Under the pieces are notes generated by a model. It saw only the letters and a list, made by a program, of their open reading frames with translations, ran no database searches and had not been told where the DNA came from. A program made the translations under genes and the position numbers. From Batkoa obscura (Eukaryota; Entomophthoromycota; Entomophthoromycetes; Entomophthorales; Batkoaceae), in assembly GCA_030770535.1 (NCBI GenBank), contig JASVEC010000002.1:992001-1056000 (forward strand): 64,000 bases of DNA, given 5' to 3'. Below, piece after piece: positions 13,103 through 24,498 of this stretch (the first letter of the stretch is position 1; each line of letters starts with the position of its first letter).

Positions 13103-13901
13103 TTTAAAACTGAATCGAATTTAGTTAAAAAATAATTGTAACAGAAGTTTCGAAAATTAGAGTTTACAATTTTATATAAAAATCAACACAATGCTTTTGC
13201 ATGAAACATTAGCTTTTCCAGGATGTATATGTTTTACAAGTTAACTCATTTTTAAAAGACAATAAATTATTTATAAGTTTTAACAAGATACTCGTAATAT
13301 TCATATATAAGCTCTATTGGTTCATATATCTAATATAAACTCTAAATGTCTTTATCTCAAATCAAATAACTATTAGCACTTATCCAGTATATTTTTCAGA
13401 ATAACTTGAAGTTATAAAGGGTATGAACTTCAAGAACGTTATTTCAAATTGATATATAATATACACTACCAAAGCTTTATTATTTTTTAATTACTTTTTA
13501 AAGTATGGATGAGTAGTTTTTTTTGTCTCATCACTTTTTCCTTTTAAACACTGTTTGAGCAGAAAAACTACTAGTAAAATTCTTGAACAAAAAAATACAT
13601 CTCTATATTTAATTGTTTATTGTTTTGATATTCAAATTTTAATTCCACCCAAAAATTTTACAAAAGAAATGGTTCAAAACCTTAAAAAAATCATGAAGAT
13701 CTGAAAGAGAAAAAAAAGCCAAAATTAGAAGTGTATGTGAAAATCAAAGCAATAAACTAACTAAAAATAATAAAGAGTGATCAACTAAAGAATGACTTAA
13801 AGGTAGATCAATATTCTAAAATATGAACATTTTTCTGAGCTAACCCTTATCTTATTTTTTTCTATTTAGGTTGACCCTATTCCTTATATTACTTTAAAAT
13901 T
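13103..13901. other. Intergenic, divergent promoters
   Basis: Shared upstream region of EFG1 (-) and the orphan secreted gene (+). Holds one MITE copy (13503..13608). No other feature recognised. Confidence 0.55.
13503..13608 (-). mobile_element. Fold-back MITE copy 5
   Basis: Worn copy: GTATGGATGAG left end, core CATCACTTTTTCC and ACTAGTAAAATTCTTG, right end ATACATCTCTATAT. Confidence 0.75.
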
Positions 13902-14612
13902 ATGAAGTTAAATAATTTCTTCTTATTTTTATTTACCACTGTAGCATTAGCTGGCGTTATTAATCAAGACACTGTTGATAATGAGAATGGGATTGATTTT
14001 GCTGATGATGCATTAATAGAGCTTAATTCGAATGTGGATTATGGTAAATCGACTGTTGATGTAAAGGACGAAGCAGACGATAAAGCAGTCGCAATATTAG
14101 ATATATTGAAGCCTGGTATACTAGGACCCTTGTTATTAGAAGGCAAAAACTTTGATTATGAAAAAATTGGTCTTAGCAAGAAAAACTATTTTATAATGAA
14201 AAATGTATTATTGCCTAGATTAAAGAGTAAAGTGACTAAAGAGGTTAAGAATGAATTGAAGAAAATACGTAAAGGAAAGTCCAGTGCAGAGATCAAGAAG
14301 AATTATCGAGATAATATTGATCTTATTGCTAGCTCAAACTTGAAGGAGCTTGAGGACAAGACTTTGAAGGATCTAGTTAAGAGGTTCGGGAACAACAAAG
14401 AGTACCTTAGTGATATTCCTATCCTTATTATTTACCTCAAGGATTTATTTGAAGGTGAAGTGCTTAAGGTAGTCGATGAATTTTTCACTGAATGTAACCA
14501 ATACAGACCTGATGTAGCTATAGTATTGAAAAAGACCATTGATAAAATCCAGAGTAACTTTAGAATTTTCCCTAAGGATTACTACAGATCATTAAAAAAT
14601 GCTTATCATTGA
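13902..14612 (+). CDS. Orphan secreted protein, 236 aa
   Basis: Single-exon frame with a clear signal peptide (MKLNNFFLFLFTTVALAG, cleavage likely after residue 17 or 18), then an acidic Asp-rich segment (residues about 20-65). A Lys-rich, probably helical body follows. Only one cysteine is present, so this is not a disulfide-rich effector type. No transmembrane segment follows the signal and no C-terminal retention signal is seen. I do not recognise the family. The start is the first Met and directly precedes the signal peptide. Secretion is inferred from the N-terminus alone. Confidence 0.75.
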   Translation: MKLNNFFLFLFTTVALAGVINQDTVDNENGIDFADDALIELNSNVDYGKSTVDVKDEADDKAVAILDILKPGILGPLLLEGKNFDYEKIGLSKKNYFIMKNVLLPRLKSKVTKEVKNELKKIRKGKSSAEIKKNYRDNIDLIASSNLKELEDKTLKDLVKRFGNNKEYLSDIPILIIYLKDLFEGEVLKVVDEFFTECNQYRPDVAIVLKKTIDKIQSNFRIFPKDYYRSLKNAYH

Positions 14613-15110
14613 TTAGATAAGTAAAATAAATTTTATTGATGATATTTCACAAATTTTGCTAGTTTTGCTTTTGCTTTTTGAACATATTTTACATTTAATA
14701 GTATTTAAGACTCCAATCTATTTTAAAATAGCCATCATAAGTTAATTTTAAAAATTTGATACAAACTGGGGCATAGGAATGTATTTTTTTAAGAATTTTG
14801 CTAACAATTTTTTCATTCAAGTAGCACTTAAAAAATGGAAAAAGTGATGAAACTAAAAAACACTCCAATATGACACTTTATTCTCACACTTTAAGTATAC
14901 TATTTTACTTAATATTAACAGTTGGCACCAAATTTATTTAATTTTATATAAAAAACGCTGATAAGAAATAGCAAAAGGAATAAATTTTAATTAGGTATAA
15001 ATAAGCATTTAGAATCTTAACATTATTGTAAACTAGTTTGCAAGAACAAAATATTTTTAAATTAATAGTTTTTTTAACTAAAAATTGCACTTTTAAATCA
15101 AAAAACACTA
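14613..15110. other. Intergenic with one MITE
   Basis: Spacer between convergent genes. Contains MITE copy 6 (14773..14871); otherwise plain AT-rich DNA. Confidence 0.6.
14773..14871 (+). mobile_element. Fold-back MITE copy 6
   Basis: ATAGGAATGTATTTTTTTAAG left end and GATGAAAC...CACTCCAATAT right end; core slightly degraded. Confidence 0.78.
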
Positions 15111-16405
15111 TTAACTAGCTATTTTTTCGTTGATAGCTGTAATCCATTTATCTCTTTCAGATTCATCTTTACTAGCTAGCTTATATGTTCTTTTTGATGT
15201 CTTGAATTTAAAACAATGTGCTCTCGATTTAGAGGTTGTTGTAGCTAAAGTTACTTCCGAGATGTCTTTTAATGGGATCATAGCTAATAGCTCATATTCC
15301 TAAAAGGTATCTTAGTTTAATTTCAAACCTATTTAATTTATCAAATACCCTTTCATCTTTATAGTAGCACAAATTATCTGCTCTTAACACAAACCACCTT
15401 TTACGCCAGGCCTAACAAATTAAGTTAATTTTATAAAACTGGTAGCTATAAGATAAGTTACTCTATATCCTTCACAATGTTTGTATAAAATGCCTTGCAT
15501 GTAAATTGAATTATCCGTGCTAGAAGGCATTGCTGATAAATCCAAACCCAAACTATTCATAGGAGGTGAAGAGGATACTCCGACTGGAGTAGTCGGAGAA
15601 TAATAGCTTTGATCTAAATTATTATCGCCTTCTAAATCGGAATAATCGCTAGTTAAATCTAAAGCTTCATGAGGGAAAGGTGTTGAATGGGAAGGGTTAG
15701 AAGAAAACGATCCAGCTGATAAATGCTTTGAAGCCCAAGAGCCATCTGAATCTGAGCCACTTTTTTTATGTTCTTTCTTTTCGTTTAATATAGCTATTAT
15801 ATTTGGTTCAGAGAGTGGCATTGATTCTCTTGCTTGTAATAATGTTTTAATCCAATCTTTTCTGTCTTCAGAATCATAACATTGGAAATAATATTTCTTT
15901 TTTGGTGTTCCGATTATAAACACGTTTTCTCGCTTCTTTTTATTATACTCTTCGATTTTTGATGTACGAAATAAATCAATGCTATTTTGGAGTTCATATT
16001 CCTGAATAATTTAGATTAAAAACATACTAAAACTTAGATTTAAATTACTTTGTCATCTTTATATATTGACAGTACATGATTTCTTAATACCAACCATCGA
16101 GTTTTCCATTGCTATTTTCTTAGTTAGTTAGTTTAAAATTTAGTTTTATTTATTTACGTTTCTAGCTCGAAATCTTTTTTCAACATAACCAGACTTAAGT
16201 GTCCTATTTTCTTCTATTGCTTGTTGTGAAATAACATGTGTATATGGTTCCATCTCCCGTCCAATATCAGATTCTTCAGTAATATCAAAATTTTGTTCCG
16301 TTGGAGTAGTTACTGCTGGTAATGGCTTACAGAAACTCTAATTGAAACTTTAACTATAATCTAATAAAACATAAGTAAAATTACCGGCTGAAATTCGGAG
16401 TTCAT
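15111..16405 (-). CDS. Two-PH-domain protein
   Basis: Cytosolic or membrane-recruited protein with two pleckstrin-homology domains. Exons in coding order: 16405..16385, 16337..16158, 16111..16049, 16001..15462, 15411..15349, 15299..15111; 351 aa. PH1 (about residues 54-150) starts KSGYVEKRFRARNQWKTRW and ends with the conserved Trp in DRKDWIKTLL. A Ser/Pro-rich linker follows (about 160-255). PH2 starts MQGILYKHCEGYRAWRKRW and ends DKWITAINEK. Both domains carry basic residues in the first two strands (K...KTRW, K...RKRW), the pattern that binds phosphoinositides. The architecture resembles TAPP or pleckstrin; lipid specificity cannot be read here. An intron splits each domain at the matching place (after YKDDK and after YKDER), suggesting one PH unit was duplicated. 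Confidence 0.85.
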
Positions 16406-17301
16406 AGCGTATAAATTAAAATAAATAAAAGTGAATAAAATTAATAATAGAGTTCTATCTAAATTCTTTTGAACTTGACTACATAACCTAATTCATTAAG
16501 TTTTATTATTGTTGAATTTTTCCCCATTTTATAACCCCAATCAGATCGTGGTTTTGACTAGTCATTGACCCAGTTATTTGTGCATTTTTTTAAGTCATTT
16601 GCTTTTATGGTTCGAAAACATATGGACTGCAAAATTAGCAATCAGTAGAAAGCTCATTGGTCTGCTATTTTGGTGACCTAAGCAAAATGGTCTATTTAAG
16701 TGGATAAGGCTTTTAGAATTAATTAAATTAATCATACTTCTATACTTGGAAATATTATTTTAACACTCTAGTTTTATTAAGGATTTTTAAGCCTAGAAGG
16801 TAGTTTTGATTATGTTCGCTGATGTTTTATAATTTAGAAGTTGTTAAATAACTAAAAATTTCTATTATTTTAATATAAGATAATGTCTTTGAGTAAAATA
16901 ATGCTATCAAAATCCTATTTCTAACTATAAATAGCCCTTTAATGTCATAAGTGTGATTTATTGAGATATTGATTTATTTATTGAAATCGTTTGGTAACTT
17001 TGTATTAATAAAATATGGGCAAAAATAGGGTAAAGGTTAGTTGTTTTATAAATATTCTAGGATCTTAGTAATATCCGAACCACGAAATATTATATTTAAA
17101 CATTAATGCTTAGCAAAAAGTTATAAAACTTTGTTTTATGATATATGGGAATCCAAGTGAGATACTGCCGATTATTTTTCAAAATTCAATCAATGTTTTT
17201 AAATATAATCTAATATCTCAACAATGGTAATCAATTGTAAAAAAAAGATAGCTATTCTACAAAAACCGATTATTTTTAGCCAAAAATTACACTATAATTA
17301 A

Positions 17302-17370
17302 AATGGGGGTTTTTTTTGAAAAGTTCCTTAAGAAATAGAAAGTGATGAAACTAAAAAAAATACCCCTGCA
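17302..17370 (+). mobile_element. Fold-back MITE copy 7, internally shortened
   Basis: About 70 bases: G-run left end AATGGGGGTTTTTTTTG joined to the right arm AAGTTCCTTAAGAAATAG...ATGAAAC...TACCCC. Part of the element is missing. Confidence 0.6.
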
Positions 17371-17443
17371 TTTACTTTTCAACTATTTGTCTATTTTTAT
17401 TTAAAACTATAAAGAAACATAATGGACTAGTGGTTGGATAAAA

Positions 17444-17549
17444 ATATGGTAGTGCTTTTTAGTTTCATCACTTTTTCCATTTTTAGGCGCTATTTGAGCG
17501 GAAAAATTGTTAGTAAAATTTTTAAATACAGAAACATATCCTCCTATAT
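17444..17549 (-). mobile_element. Fold-back MITE copy 8
   Basis: ATATGGTAGTGCTTTTTAG left end, full core with AGGCGCTATTTGAGCGG, right end CATATCCTCCTATAT. Confidence 0.85.
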
Positions 17550-17552
17550 GAT

Positions 17553-17653
17553 GTATGGAGATCTTTTTTGGTTTTACTACTTTCTCTATTTTTTAAGTAC
17601 TATCGAACATAAATAAGAGTAAGTTTCTTAAATAAAGAAAACATTTCCATATA
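17553..17653 (-). mobile_element. Fold-back MITE copy 9
   Basis: Follows copy 8 after only three bases in the same orientation. Worn core (TTTTTTAAGTACTATCGAAC); right end ACATTTCCATATAT. Confidence 0.72.
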
Positions 17654-17814
17654 TAAAATAAAAAGACATATTTTTAACAAAAGTTAAATAACAAAATAGA
17701 AAAATTTATAACCAGTATATAAAAAATTCATCATCGTTTAAAATAAATAATCAACTCAATAGTTGAACTAAATAAAACCTTCTTTATATATTGAAAGTGC
17801 AAGTTGATAACTCT

Positions 17815-20713
17815 TTAATTCTGCTGTTTAGCAACTCTCGAGAATATTGCAAAGAGGTCATTAATTGTAAATTCCAAAGTTATATTAGATCCGGGGTAGC
17901 AGGACTTAATAAGTTCACTCATTTTTTTATGCTGGTTAATAAATTCTTCTTGAATCTCTCTCCATATCACCTGCAATAATCCTTCTTCTTCACTAAAATG
18001 TTTTTTAACTCTGGTGTACAAGACTAAAATAGATTTTCTAATCTATAATAAAATATGAAAAAAGAGGCAAATAAATAAAAATAAAAATACCTCGTCCGCT
18101 GGAAACATACTAATAACTTTCTTAAGCGCTGTTTTATTATAAGAGTTGTTAAATCCAACTTCTTCAGGAGATCTACTACGGAGAAGTGCTTCAATGCCTT
18201 CAAAAAATTCCTAAACAAATGTGTAAATACAAAGAAGAAATTGTTTGTTATTATGCTTACTAATAATTTCCCTAATGGGCGTTTAATAACGTCTTTAACA
18301 TAAGCCTGTAAATGTGTGTTATATGAGCTACGTGCTTGTTCATTAAAACCTCCAATAGTTGAATTCTTTTTGTATCTACCAGTTTCCATATAAAAGTAAT
18401 GCATATTTTCTTAAGAGTCACATTATTAACTATATTATCTACTATGAATTGTTTTACCTAAAATGATAATATGAAGATTCAATTGTTCCTTTTCTAAATG
18501 CTCGGATTGCTTTGCAGAAACTTCTAAATTATCAAACATAACATTGACAATTTTTTGATAACATTTATCCATTTGTTGTCGTATAGGGGTTTCTGCACTA
18601 CCAATAAAGGCCTCCATTCGATTTAAAAATTCCTAGGTGAGACGTTAGAATAAAATTTATTAATATGTTTATAGTTACTGGGAATGTCTTGAAAAAAGAT
18701 AGAATACCACTTCTTTTTTTACCAGAAACTTGTAATTCTTTTATTGCTTTCACTTGTTCATCCTTTCAATAATTTTAAAATAAAATAAACAAAATAATTA
18801 TAGTTCTTACAACATTCTTATCAAGATGCATACGGAAAAGACTATGCACATTGTTTAAGTTTTTTAAAAGAAACTCCTGATTACTGTTTTCACATCTTTC
18901 AATAAATGTTTCCGCTTTGACTAAAAGTACAACCAATAATCTAGAGCCGTTATTTTTAATCCCAATATAGCTAATTAAACTTACGTCCAATCAAATTTAA
19001 TCAATGTTTCACCAAGGGCGCTTAACTCTGATGATAAATTCGAGAACATGGTTTCCATATTTTCACTAAAAAAATTAGTATGAACATAAATTAAAATAAA
19101 AACAAGTACGAGATTCTTTTACGGATTTTCACATCATTCTGAGCTTTACGAAGCCCAAGAAGATCAGAATCTTTGATAGGTGCTTGGTATTTTTCCCATT
19201 CTCTTACCCATTGTTGAAAATCTAATGATTTCACCCCAATATGGAACATTAAAGTAAAAAAATTCTGCTCTTTAATAATGTCTGGGAAAATAACGTTTAG
19301 TATTTGATTTAAAACCTATTAGAATTTTAGTCATGGTTTTAACTTTAGTATATTAAACTTACAACATCAGGTGGTTGTTTTGGGTCTGTAACAATATCTG
19401 AGCCAGTTCGACGATGTAAGGTGGGACCAAGTTTATTTGAGCTTGGATTTGTGAATACTTGAATAGTAGTTTTATTAAATCTATTGAAAAAACAAATCAA
19501 GGCTTACAATATTTTACGTCATCCGTATTAGCTTTCTTCAAAAAGGTTAAACTTCTAAATGTCTCAGAAAGGCCTTTATACTCTGAGCTATAAATATTTC
19601 CAACCGCAGCTGAGTAAGCCTAATTACAATAAACAAAAAGTAAAGTAATAATATATAGTAATTACATGTTGAAGCTCATTATGCCTACTAGGATCCATTT
19701 CACTTAGCCATAACGTTAAACCTCTAAATTTTGAAAGTTCTTCTTTTATATTTTTCATGTCAATTCTTAATTTTGTGCCTTTTCCTTGACCAGTAAGGGC
19801 AGTATTTACCTATCAAAAAATCAGAGAACTAATCGAAAATAGTTTGGGTAGTTTACTTGATAATTAAACATAACTTTTAAATATTCAAAGGCACGTGATG
19901 AGAAATTATTTGCTTGAAGAATGTTGGCTTCCATTTGCTCGTTTATAACCGACATATCTTTAACACCTTCCTCATAGTTTGTTTTAATGGTTCTCTGTAT
20001 AGAAGCTGCAGCATCCAAAATTGTTTTCATACCACCTTCAGTTTCAAATTTAGTTTTTCTAAGTACATCTGCTAAACTATCTGGAACAGAAACTTGTCCC
20101 TAAATCAAATTATAATAATGGCTATTGTATTAAAGAAACTATACCTACAAGAACTTTTTCAACTTCTTCGAGTAAATTTTGCTGATTACGACTTTGTATT
20201 TGTAATGCCTCATTTAAAGATTGAATTTGAAATATATCATCACCCAGTGACTAAGCAAAAGTTAAATATAGATTGAAATATAAAGAAATAATATACATCT
20301 AGCTCGGTTTTATATAGCGTCAACCAACTGTCCACTCCATCTAATTCATAAATAGCTCTATCTATTCTATCAATAATTGCTTCAACTTGACCATCAGTTT
20401 CTAGCACTGCACCTATATTAGCCTAAAAATCAATGCATTCATATAAGCTTAAGATATATATTATTACTGTTTCTAATAAAGATAATTCATTTAGTAAACC
20501 AGACTCAAGTGCTGCTGCATCTTTTCCAGCTTTCCAATGAAATTCTGTTAAAAGCTCTTCTACATTGATAATCTCGTCATCTTCTCTACCTGCTCCTGGA
20601 GTGTTTATATCTACAGTAGTAGAGTTTGTACTAATATTGGACCTATTCTTTTCCATCTTTTGTGGAATAGTTAAAAATCCTGCCCCACTACCTATATTTC
20701 CATTTTTTGTCAT
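17815..20713 (-). CDS. SEC3: Exocyst subunit Sec3 without N-terminal PH domain
   Basis: Exocyst tethering subunit that marks exocytic sites on the plasma membrane. Exons in coding order: 20713..20468, 20422..20297, 20250..20149, 20099..19857, 19809..19666, 19619..19508, 19457..19363, 19315..19110, 19065..18985, 18940..18811, 18762..18679, 18632..18458, 18409..18261, 18210..18091, 18042..17815; 746 aa. The fungal Sec3 coiled-coil signature is near the start (AIYELDGVDSWLTLYKTELD, then IQSLNEALQIQSRNQQNLLEE). Later come the C-terminal helical-bundle motifs SNQEFLLKNLNNVHSLF, HIIILENMHYFY, KRPLGKLLEFFEGIEALL and LYTRVKKHFSEEEGLLQVIW. The protein starts just before the coiled coil, so the usual N-terminal PIP2/Rho-binding PH-like domain is absent. 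GWT1 begins 101 bases upstream on the other strand, leaving no room for it. The 19458..19507 splice was chosen by frame and is the least certain. Confidence 0.9.
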
Positions 20714-20814
20714 ATTAATTTTTATAAAAACGAATAGGTTAAAATTTAAGCCACAATTTTATATGCTCTTTTTAAATTATTAAAACAGATTGAATTCTTT
20801 CATTTCGAGTTAAA
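20714..20814. promoter_or_regulatory. 101-base bidirectional promoter SEC3/GWT1
   Basis: The start codons of SEC3 (-) and GWT1 (+) are separated by only 101 bases, which must contain both core promoters and both 5' leaders. No canonical TATA box is evident for either gene. Confidence 0.6.
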
Positions 20815-22496
20815 ATGAGTGATTATAAAGCGAGGAAAGAAGAATTTGTTAGTGGACTTAAAGGTTCCTCCATAATTTGTGTAGTCTCTCTTGTTTCAAC
20901 TACTCTGGTAAACTATAAATGAATGTTATAAACATAAAAATTAAACGTTTAAGATTACAGTAGCATTATGGAAAATCGTAGGTGACTTTTTAATTTCGAA
21001 AAAAGTTTTAGAAAAGGTGAAAACATCAAGTAGCTATTTACATATTTCAAAATGGGCGATTTTCGATTTTATATCATTGGTTCTTCCTCTTCTATTTTTT
21101 ATGAACGGTTTAAATCATTTAACAACCAATTTTAATTTTTTTGGTCTAATAATCATACTGCTGCATATCACTGTTTTTCAAAAAAAATCAAGGAAGGCAA
21201 CTCATAATGTCTCAAACACCAACCAGCCTCAAAATAAAATTCTCAATTTTATTACAGTTTATCGTTCATTGTTGATGATGTTAACTTGTATCGGAATCTT
21301 AGCAGTTGATTTCCATACTTTTCCAAGATTTTTCGCCAAAGCAGAAACCTATGGTTCTTCACTAGTAATTTTTATTAGCTTTATTAAAGTCAAGTTATTT
21401 ATTTGATAAGATGGATATGGGAGTCGGAAGTTTTGTATTTAGTTCTGGTATAATCTCTGCAAGGGCAAAAGTGGATTCAAACCCAGGCAAAATTTCAACG
21501 TTATGTAAATCGCTTTTTCATTCAATTCCTTTATGGATTTTAGGAATTATAAGGTTAATTTCAGTAAAAGGCATTGAGTACCAGGTATTGTTAATTAAGC
21601 TTGTTCATCGTATCAACTAATGGATTGTATTTAATTATTTAGGAACACGTTACTGAATATGGAGTTCATTGGAACTTTTTTTTTACTCTTGGTTGTTTAT
21701 CAATACCTGTAGTATTAATTGAATACCTTTCCATGGGATCTTCATATATTGGTTGGGGAGTATTAACTATCTATCAATTATTGTTAAGTTTTAGCTCATT
21801 GGAAAGCTACATTATATCCGATGTTAGAATACGAGGAGACATAGTATCTATGAACCGAGAAGGTCTATTTTCACTTTGGGGTTAGTTACATATTTTATTT
21901 TAAAATTAGTTTTATATAAATTAGGTTATATTTCAATATTCTTGATTGCTAAGGATGTAGGAAAAGTATTATTTTCAGCTAACAAGGGAAAATCATATAC
22001 ACATCTATGTTCTTATTCCCTATTAGCTTTAATAATGTTTTTTACTAGCTATTATGTTTTCAACGTTGAAATTTCACGTAGATTGGTGAGATACTTATTT
22101 AAAGTTTTATGCTTCGTTAATATTTTTAGTGTAACTTTTCTTATGTAGCTTGGGTTTCCGCTATAAATATTATATTAGTTATGGTATTTAGACTACTAGA
22201 AGACATTTTGAATATCAAAAAGGCACCTATCATATTTCAAGCTATTAATTATAATAGCTTGTTTATATTTTTAATTGTAAGTATAATTTTAAATGAATCT
22301 TTGTTAATCATAAATCTATTATTAATTCTAATCTATTTGATAGGCTAATCTTCTTACTGGGCTAGTAAATATAACCGTACCTACTCTCGATGTAAGTGAT
22401 TTTGTTGCATATGTTATATTAATAGGATATATTGGTGCTGTTAATTGTATTTCAATGGTCTTATATTTAAAGCAAATCAAAGTAATTCGCTTTTAA
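20815..22496 (+). CDS. GWT1: GPI-inositol acyltransferase Gwt1/PIG-W
   Basis: ER membrane enzyme that acylates the inositol of GlcN-PI in GPI-anchor synthesis, needed for anchored cell-wall proteins. Exons: 20815..20907, 20954..21364, 21411..21584, 21643..21880, 21925..22085, 22130..22276, 22344..22496; 458 aa against about 490 in yeast. Start [19 protein letters not shown] matches the family N-terminus (YK..KE.FVSG..G). Signature blocks are [38 protein letters not shown] with [21 protein letters not shown], and [16 protein letters not shown]. Many hydrophobic segments fit a polytopic protein. Two splices were settled by frame: the first intron ends at the AAG before ITVALW, and exon 6 starts at 22130. 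Confidence 0.92.
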
Positions 22497-23286
22497 TAAA
22501 AAGTAAGACTTTATAATAAGAATTAAAAGTTGCTAAAATTTACACTGTTGTTTTCTGCTGAGACTATTTATTATAAAGCTAATTATAGTATATTTATTTT
22601 GATTGTTAAAATTATTTCAAAAATATATATCTGTTGATATTAAAGCTTTGATTTAGTAATATTGATAAAACTAATTTACACAAAATGAGTTTAATTAATC
22701 TCCAAATAACATACATATGGGGATGTATTTTTATGTTTAAGAATTTACTAACAATTTTTCCACTTAAATAGCACTTAAAAGATAGAAAAAGCAATAAGAC
22801 CAAAAAAAACACCCCCATATTGTCTTTTTCTTTATACTGTTTCTATTTTTTAAGTCCAAAATTATAATAAATTATTAGCTATATTAACAATCCAAAAAAT
22901 ATATACACAAATTATAAACACAATTTAATATTGTTAATAGCTTAAACTACCCTATTAATATTTATAACGAATATTACATGTCTTTAGTTTTCTTATTTGA
23001 CATATTATTAATAGTATATTTTTATGATTTTTAATTTACAAATATTATTCTTATAGTATAATAGTTAATAAAAAATCTAAAAAGCAAACGAATAAGTTAA
23101 ATAATTTAAAAGCGTTACTGTTTATTCTTAATTCCAGTTAAATATTTTTATCTGACAATATAGAATAATAGGGGTAAGATAATGAAAAATACTTAAAAGT
23201 AAAAATATAAATTCGTTTAAGGCTGTGATTAAAAGTGTTGTGATCAATAGTACGATATTTTAAATTGTAGTATTACAATCGATGGT
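22497..23286. other. Intergenic with one MITE
   Basis: Spacer between convergent genes holding MITE copy 10 (22715..22820). No gene seen. Confidence 0.6.
22715..22820 (+). mobile_element. Fold-back MITE copy 10
   Basis: ATAT on both sides; ends GGGGATGTATTTTTATG and AAAAAAAACACCCCC. One of the best-preserved copies. Confidence 0.92.
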
Positions 23287-24498
23287 CTAAGGGTAGGGTT
23301 TAAAATTAGTGATCGGGAATGTATGTTCCATAACCTTATCGTTCTCAAATGCTCTACCATTATTTATTGGATCATTTTGATATATATAAGGGCTCTCGCT
23401 TGGTGGAATATTAATAGGAATGTTGATATTATATTGTTTTTCAAGCTTTATCCTTTCAAGTATCAACTCAGTGCGTTTGTACTCTAACTCAAGTTTTCTA
23501 ATTGCTGCCCATTCTTTATGTTCCTCATGAGTTAAACGACGTGCCTCGGCTTCAGATTCTAATTGACTTTTGGCAAGTGCCATATAATCTTCATGGATTT
23601 TTTTACGATGAGCTAACTTACTTTCATAATAACCAGAACTGACATCGCTCTTGATAGCTTTTTCCACCCTTTCTGAAGCAGAAGTGTCTGTAGGTTTATC
23701 AGTAACATAATGTTGAGGCTCAGTGTTTATAAAATGAGTGTTAAGCTGGTGGTTAGCTTTACGACCGCGCCTACGACCAGGACCTTCTCTGAAAGTTGAA
23801 TGTTCAGTTCCCTCGTTTTTAATTGTTACAATTTGTTCTCCATTTACTATTCTAGTTGTTGGAGAAGATCCTACACCTTCTTCATAACTACGAGCAAATG
23901 GCTCAGACTTGGCTTCTTGCTCATAAGTTTCTGTACCATGAGTAGAGTAGGCATTTTTACTGGAAGATGGATTTAACTCTTGATCTAAAGGCTCAATATT
24001 CTCATTTTGGAAATTAAGTTCTGCTGGAGAACCAGAATAACTATTTTCATCTAAAGGAACAGGAAACGTACGAACTGCATCTTTGTCTGGATTTTGTAAT
24101 GAAACGATTTTATCCATTTCATAATAATAGCGGAAGATAGATTTGACTTTAGTTTGAGCTGTATCTATTCCAAGCGACAAATCACGTTCGGTGATAGGAA
24201 TTCCTTGCTTAAGACGTAATTTAGTTGCTTGGTACTGACTTTCAAGGGAGTTCATTTTGTTATAGATCTGTCTGGAACTTTTTGAAGGGAGGAGCTCAGC
24301 TAAAGCTCTAATAGCTTTAGCTTTAATGCCAAAGTTATATAATTGAACATTACTTGGGTCTTTGAACCAATTAAAGAGGGTATCGATATCTTCATCTGAC
24401 CACTTAGCACGTTCAGCAAACTGACCGTTTAGGTTATCATTGGAAAGATACATATTAGTTGGTTTAGAATAAACTTGGGTGGTAGTTTCGTCGTCCAT
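23287..24498 (-). CDS. Myb/SANT-like nuclear protein
   Basis: Single-exon gene. I start it at the second Met (MDDETTTQVYSK, 24498) because the upstream in-frame extension is a hydrophobic Phe-rich run that looks like read-through of the leader; 403 aa. Residues about 28-95 form a Myb/SANT-like helical domain (AKWSDEDIDTLFNWFKD ... SSRQIYNKMNSLESQY). An AT-hook-like basic patch (PGRRRGRKANHQ) lies near residue 240. Residues about 295-362 are a long charged coiled coil rich in Glu, Lys and Arg (HEEHKEWAAIRKLELEYKR). The combination suggests a DNA-binding protein or one domesticated from a transposon-encoded Myb-like factor; both are inference. The middle is low-complexity and Ser/Glu-rich. Confidence 0.78.
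   Translation of the reverse strand: MDDETTTQVYSKPTNMYLSNDNLNGQFAERAKWSDEDIDTLFNWFKDPSNVQLYNFGIKAKAIRALAELLPSKSSRQIYNKMNSLESQYQATKLRLKQGIPITERDLSLGIDTAQTKVKSIFRYYYEMDKIVSLQNPDKDAVRTFPVPLDENSYSGSPAELNFQNENIEPLDQELNPSSSKNAYSTHGTETYEQEAKSEPFARSYEEGVGSSPTTRIVNGEQIVTIKNEGTEHSTFREGPGRRRGRKANHQLNTHFINTEPQHYVTDKPTDTSASERVEKAIKSDVSSGYYESKLAHRKKIHEDYMALAKSQLESEAEARRLTHEEHKEWAAIRKLELEYKRTELILERIKLEKQYNINIPINIPPSESPYIYQNDPINNGRAFENDKVMEHTFPITNFKPYP

Larger units (their letters stand above)
16406..17814. other. Intergenic with three MITE copies
   Basis: Upstream of the PH-domain gene and downstream of SEC3. Three MITE copies sit side by side (17302, 17444, 17553). No gene seen. Confidence 0.6.
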
